A stretch of 64,000 nt of DNA, taken from contig OZ245934.1 of NCBI GenBank assembly GCA_965230005.1, positions 248,001 to 312,000 of the forward strand. The letters run 5' to 3'. Below the pieces are notes generated by a model. The model saw only the letters and a program-made list of their open reading frames with translations, searched no databases and was not told where the DNA came from. This document shows, one piece after another, positions 61,492 to 64,000 of the stretch. How positions within the stretch are numbered: the stretch's first letter is position 1; each line of letters starts with the position of its first letter. The translations under genes and the position numbers were made by a program. This DNA is from SZUA-309 sp965230005 (GTDB taxonomy: Bacteria; Pseudomonadota; Gammaproteobacteria; Pseudomonadales; Azotimanducaceae).

Positions 61492-63189
61492 ATGACTGCA
61501 CACGAAGTCGTGGTGCGTGGTGGTACCGTCATCGATGGTACCGGTCAGGAACCTTTCAGCGCCGACGTCGCCATCAGCGACGGGCAGATCACAGAGATCG
61601 GCAGGGTATCGGGCAGCGGGCGGGAAGAGATCGACGCCCAGGGCGCGCTCGTCACCCCCGGTTTCGTCGATATTCACACCCACTATGACGGCCAGGCCAC
61701 CTGGTCGAACCGCATGGCGCCCTCGAGTCACCACGGGGTGACGACCGTGGTCATGGGGAACTGCGGTGTTGGCTTTGCGCCCGTAAAGCCATCCGATCAC
61801 GACCTGCTCGTGGAGCTCATGGAAGGGGTGGAAGACATCCCCGGCGTGGTGCTGCAGGAAGGCGTGCCCTGGGCCTGGGAGTCTTTTCCAGACTATCTCG
61901 ACTATCTGGCCACCCGTGAGTTCGACATGGACATCGGTGCCCAGCTGCCGCACGCAGCGCTGCGGGTTTATGTCATGGGCCAGCGTGGGGCCGACCGGGA
62001 ACCGGCGACAGCAGAAGACATCGCCGAGATGCGGCGCCTGACCGCCGAAGCCATCAAAGCAGGCGCCATGGGCTTCAGTTCCTCCCGCACGCTCAATCAC
62101 CGCAGCAGTAAAGGCGATCCGACGCCGTCGCTCACGGCAGAGATCGACGAGATGGTCGGCATTGCCAGCGGCCTGAAAGACGCGGGGCGCGGGGTCATGG
62201 AAATGATCTCGGACTTCGGCGATCTCGACGACGAGTTTTCGCTCCTGAAGGAGATGGTCAGCGTCAGTGGTCGCCCCATGTCCATTTCTCTTGCCCAGGG
62301 CCTGTCACCAAACGGCTGGCGCAAGATCCTGTCGCGCATCGAAGGCGCGAGCCAGGAAGGCCTGGTGATGCGCGGGCAGGTGGCGCCGCGCCCGATTGGC
62401 ATCATCTTCGGACTCACGGCCAGTTTGAATCCGTTCATCGGCCGACCGTCCTACATGGAGATTGCCGGGCTGCCGCTGGCGGAGAAGCTGGCGGCGCTGC
62501 AGGATCCCGACCGCCGGAAGCGGATCCTCGCGGAGCCCGTGAGTCGTGGTTTCGAAGGGCTTTACCAGCGCATGGCAGGCGGCCGGAAACTCTGGGAGCT
62601 GGGAGATCCGCCGAACTACGAACCGGCACCGGAAGAAAGCGTCGCCGCTCGCGCAGAAGCTGTGGGCCAGGACGTCTGGGCTTACGTCTACGACCGGCTC
62701 CTCGCCGATGACGGGCGGACCATGCTCTATTCGCCCTTTGCCAATTATGCCGACGACAATCTCGATTGCTGCCGCGACATGCTGCTCCACGAGAACACGG
62801 TGCCGGGGTTGGGGGACGGCGGCGCCCATGTCGGCATCATCTCCGATGCGAGCTTCGTCACGACGCTGCTCACACACTGGGGCCGCGATCGCAGCCGCGG
62901 CGAACGGCTGCCGCTGGAGCTCCTGATTCGCCGTCAGAGCCACGACACGGCCCGGGCCGTCGGCCTCACGGATCGCGGCGTGCTGGCAGAAGGCATGAAG
63001 GCGGACGTGAACGTTATCGACTTCGACAACCTGCGGGTGCGAGCGCCGGAAATGGTCTATGACCTGCCGAGCGGTGGGGCACGCCTCGATCAACGGGCCG
63101 ATGGCTACCTCGCCACGCTCGTGAACGGGCAGGTGACTTACCGCAACGGTGAAGCCACCGAGGCGCTGCCCGGGCGCCTGATCCAGTGA
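61492..63189 (+). CDS. N-acyl-D-amino-acid deacylase family amidohydrolase
   Basis: AGGAGGAAG precedes the ATG. The protein has VVRGGTVIDGTGQEPFSADV, GFVDIHTHYDGQ (HxH), VMGNCGVGFAPV (Cys ligand) and GLGDGGAHVGII (Asp) marks of the D-aminoacylase group. Members remove acyl groups from D-amino acids; some act on related cyclic or N-acyl compounds. It is cytosolic, with no signal. The CoA-transferase gene overlaps its stop, so the two are probably one functional unit. Confidence 0.9.
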   Translation: MTAHEVVVRGGTVIDGTGQEPFSADVAISDGQITEIGRVSGSGREEIDAQGALVTPGFVDIHTHYDGQATWSNRMAPSSHHGVTTVVMGNCGVGFAPVKPSDHDLLVELMEGVEDIPGVVLQEGVPWAWESFPDYLDYLATREFDMDIGAQLPHAALRVYVMGQRGADREPATAEDIAEMRRLTAEAIKAGAMGFSSSRTLNHRSSKGDPTPSLTAEIDEMVGIASGLKDAGRGVMEMISDFGDLDDEFSLLKEMVSVSGRPMSISLAQGLSPNGWRKILSRIEGASQEGLVMRGQVAPRPIGIIFGLTASLNPFIGRPSYMEIAGLPLAEKLAALQDPDRRKRILAEPVSRGFEGLYQRMAGGRKLWELGDPPNYEPAPEESVAARAEAVGQDVWAYVYDRLLADDGRTMLYSPFANYADDNLDCCRDMLLHENTVPGLGDGGAHVGIISDASFVTTLLTHWGRDRSRGERLPLELLIRRQSHDTARAVGLTDRGVLAEGMKADVNVIDFDNLRVRAPEMVYDLPSGGARLDQRADGYLATLVNGQVTYRNGEATEALPGRLIQ

Positions 63190-64000
63190 ACGGCCCACTG
63201 GCAGGGATCCGCGTGCTGGACCTCACCCATGCACGCGCCGGACCCACGGCAGTCCGACTGCTGAGCGATTGGGGCGCGGAGGTCGTGAAGATCGAAGCGC
63301 CACCGGCGGGCGCGAAAGGCAAAGGCGTGACCGGGGCGCGGCGCGGTGCGGACGAGCAGAATCTGCACCGCAACAAAAAGAGCCTGACGCTGAATCTCAA
63401 AGCTCCGGACGGCCACCGCATCTTCATGGATCTCGCCTCGCAGGCAGACATCATCGTCGAGAACTTCAAAGCCGAGGTGAAGCACCGCCTGAAAGTGGAC
63501 TATGAGTCCGTGAAGGCCGTGAATCCCGCGATCATCTACGCAAGCATCTCTGGCTTCGGGCAGGACGGGCCCTATGGCGAGCGCGCCGGCGTCGATCAGA
63601 TCGTGCAGGGGATGTCCGGCCTCATGTCCATCACCGGCGAGCCGGGCAGCGGCCCCTGGCGCGTCGGCATCGCCATCAGTGACACGTCCGCAGGCATGTT
63701 TCTCGGTCAGGGCATCCTGCTGGCGCTCCTCCACCGGGAACGTACCGGCGAAGGGCAGTGGGTGCACACCTCGCTACTGGAAGCCATGATGAACAAGCTC
63801 GACTTCCAGGGCGCCCGCTACACCATGAGCGGGGAAGTGCCGGAACAGCAGGGCAACGATCACCCCTATCAGCTGCCCATGGGGGCCTTTCGCTCGAAGG
63901 ATGGCCTGTTCAATCTGGCAGCACCCAGCCATCGCCTCTGGGAGCGACTGTGTGAAGCGCTCGATGCGAAGACGTTGCGCGATCATGCCGACTACCAGAC
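63186..64000 (+). CDS. CaiB/BaiF family CoA-transferase, 3' truncated
   Basis: A GTG at 63186 overlaps the TGA of the deacylase gene (GTGA); the frame stays open to the window end. GIRVLDLTHARAGPTAVRLLSDWGAEVVKIE (in part) is the conserved N-terminus of family III CoA-transferases. NLKAPDGHRIF, FGQDGPYGERAGVD and AISDTSAG, where the Asp at residue 166 is the expected catalytic nucleophile, follow. The enzyme moves CoA between carboxylic acids. About half to two-thirds of the gene is present. Confidence 0.9.
   Translation, partial: MNGPLAGIRVLDLTHARAGPTAVRLLSDWGAEVVKIEAPPAGAKGKGVTGARRGADEQNLHRNKKSLTLNLKAPDGHRIFMDLASQADIIVENFKAEVKHRLKVDYESVKAVNPAIIYASISGFGQDGPYGERAGVDQIVQGMSGLMSITGEPGSGPWRVGIAISDTSAGMFLGQGILLALLHRERTGEGQWVHTSLLEAMMNKLDFQGARYTMSGEVPEQQGNDHPYQLPMGAFRSKDGLFNLAAPSHRLWERLCEALDAKTLRDHADYQ

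Overview
This is a GC-rich chromosomal window whose genes look gammaproteobacterial: OmpW, UvrB, type I DAHP synthase, a class I fumarase, a FadR-type regulator, an FdhF/YdeP-type oxidoreductase and a PEP-CTERM protein. Many acyl-CoA, SDR, amidohydrolase and esterase genes point to a free-living heterotroph of an environmental, probably marine, lineage. I cannot name the genus. Genes are dense on both strands, many stop and start codons overlap, and one tRNA gene and one insertion sequence are present.

Layout. 1-6.1 kb: a truncated phosphotransferase, small secreted proteins, a SLOG-type membrane protein and OmpW. 6.2-18.1 kb: ArgE, an M19 dipeptidase, fumarase, DAHP synthase, a beta-propeller amidohydrolase, a CBS protein, a second amidohydrolase and a PDZ protein. 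18.2-28.8 kb: a catabolic stretch (four SDR/ECH-type enzymes, a GMC oxidoreductase with its small subunit, a MaoC-like protein, an acyl-CoA dehydrogenase) interrupted by a frameshifted TIR-TPR gene. 30.1-36.7 kb: a FadR-like regulator, membrane-fusion protein, RND pump and MATE pump in one operon behind a seven-unit 14-bp operator-like array. 36.8-42.4 kb: korAB and uvrB. 42.5-50.4 kb: a PEP-CTERM protein, a nuclease gene broken by a stop codon, an Erm-like methylase/SRPBCC/MFS operon, a molybdoenzyme and an aldo/keto reductase. 51.0-53.2 kb: an IS481-type element beside tRNA-Val, bracketed by a 31-bp duplication of the tRNA 3' end. 53.2-56.7 kb: a probable selenoprotein operon and a metallo-beta-lactamase/EthD pair. 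56.7-64 kb: a YtrA-type GntR/ABC operon with a palindromic operator and a 19-copy 8-bp repeat, then a VOC protein, a carboxylesterase, a D-aminoacylase-like enzyme and a truncated CaiB-type CoA-transferase.

The clearest unusual items are: an in-frame TGA that very likely encodes selenocysteine (54319-54321), with a hairpin just downstream; the 14-bp periodic FadR-type operator array (36567-36664); the 8-bp satellite abutting a regulated promoter; the tRNA-Val att-like duplication; and three broken frames (secreted protein, TIR-TPR gene, nuclease), each of which could be biology or sequence error.
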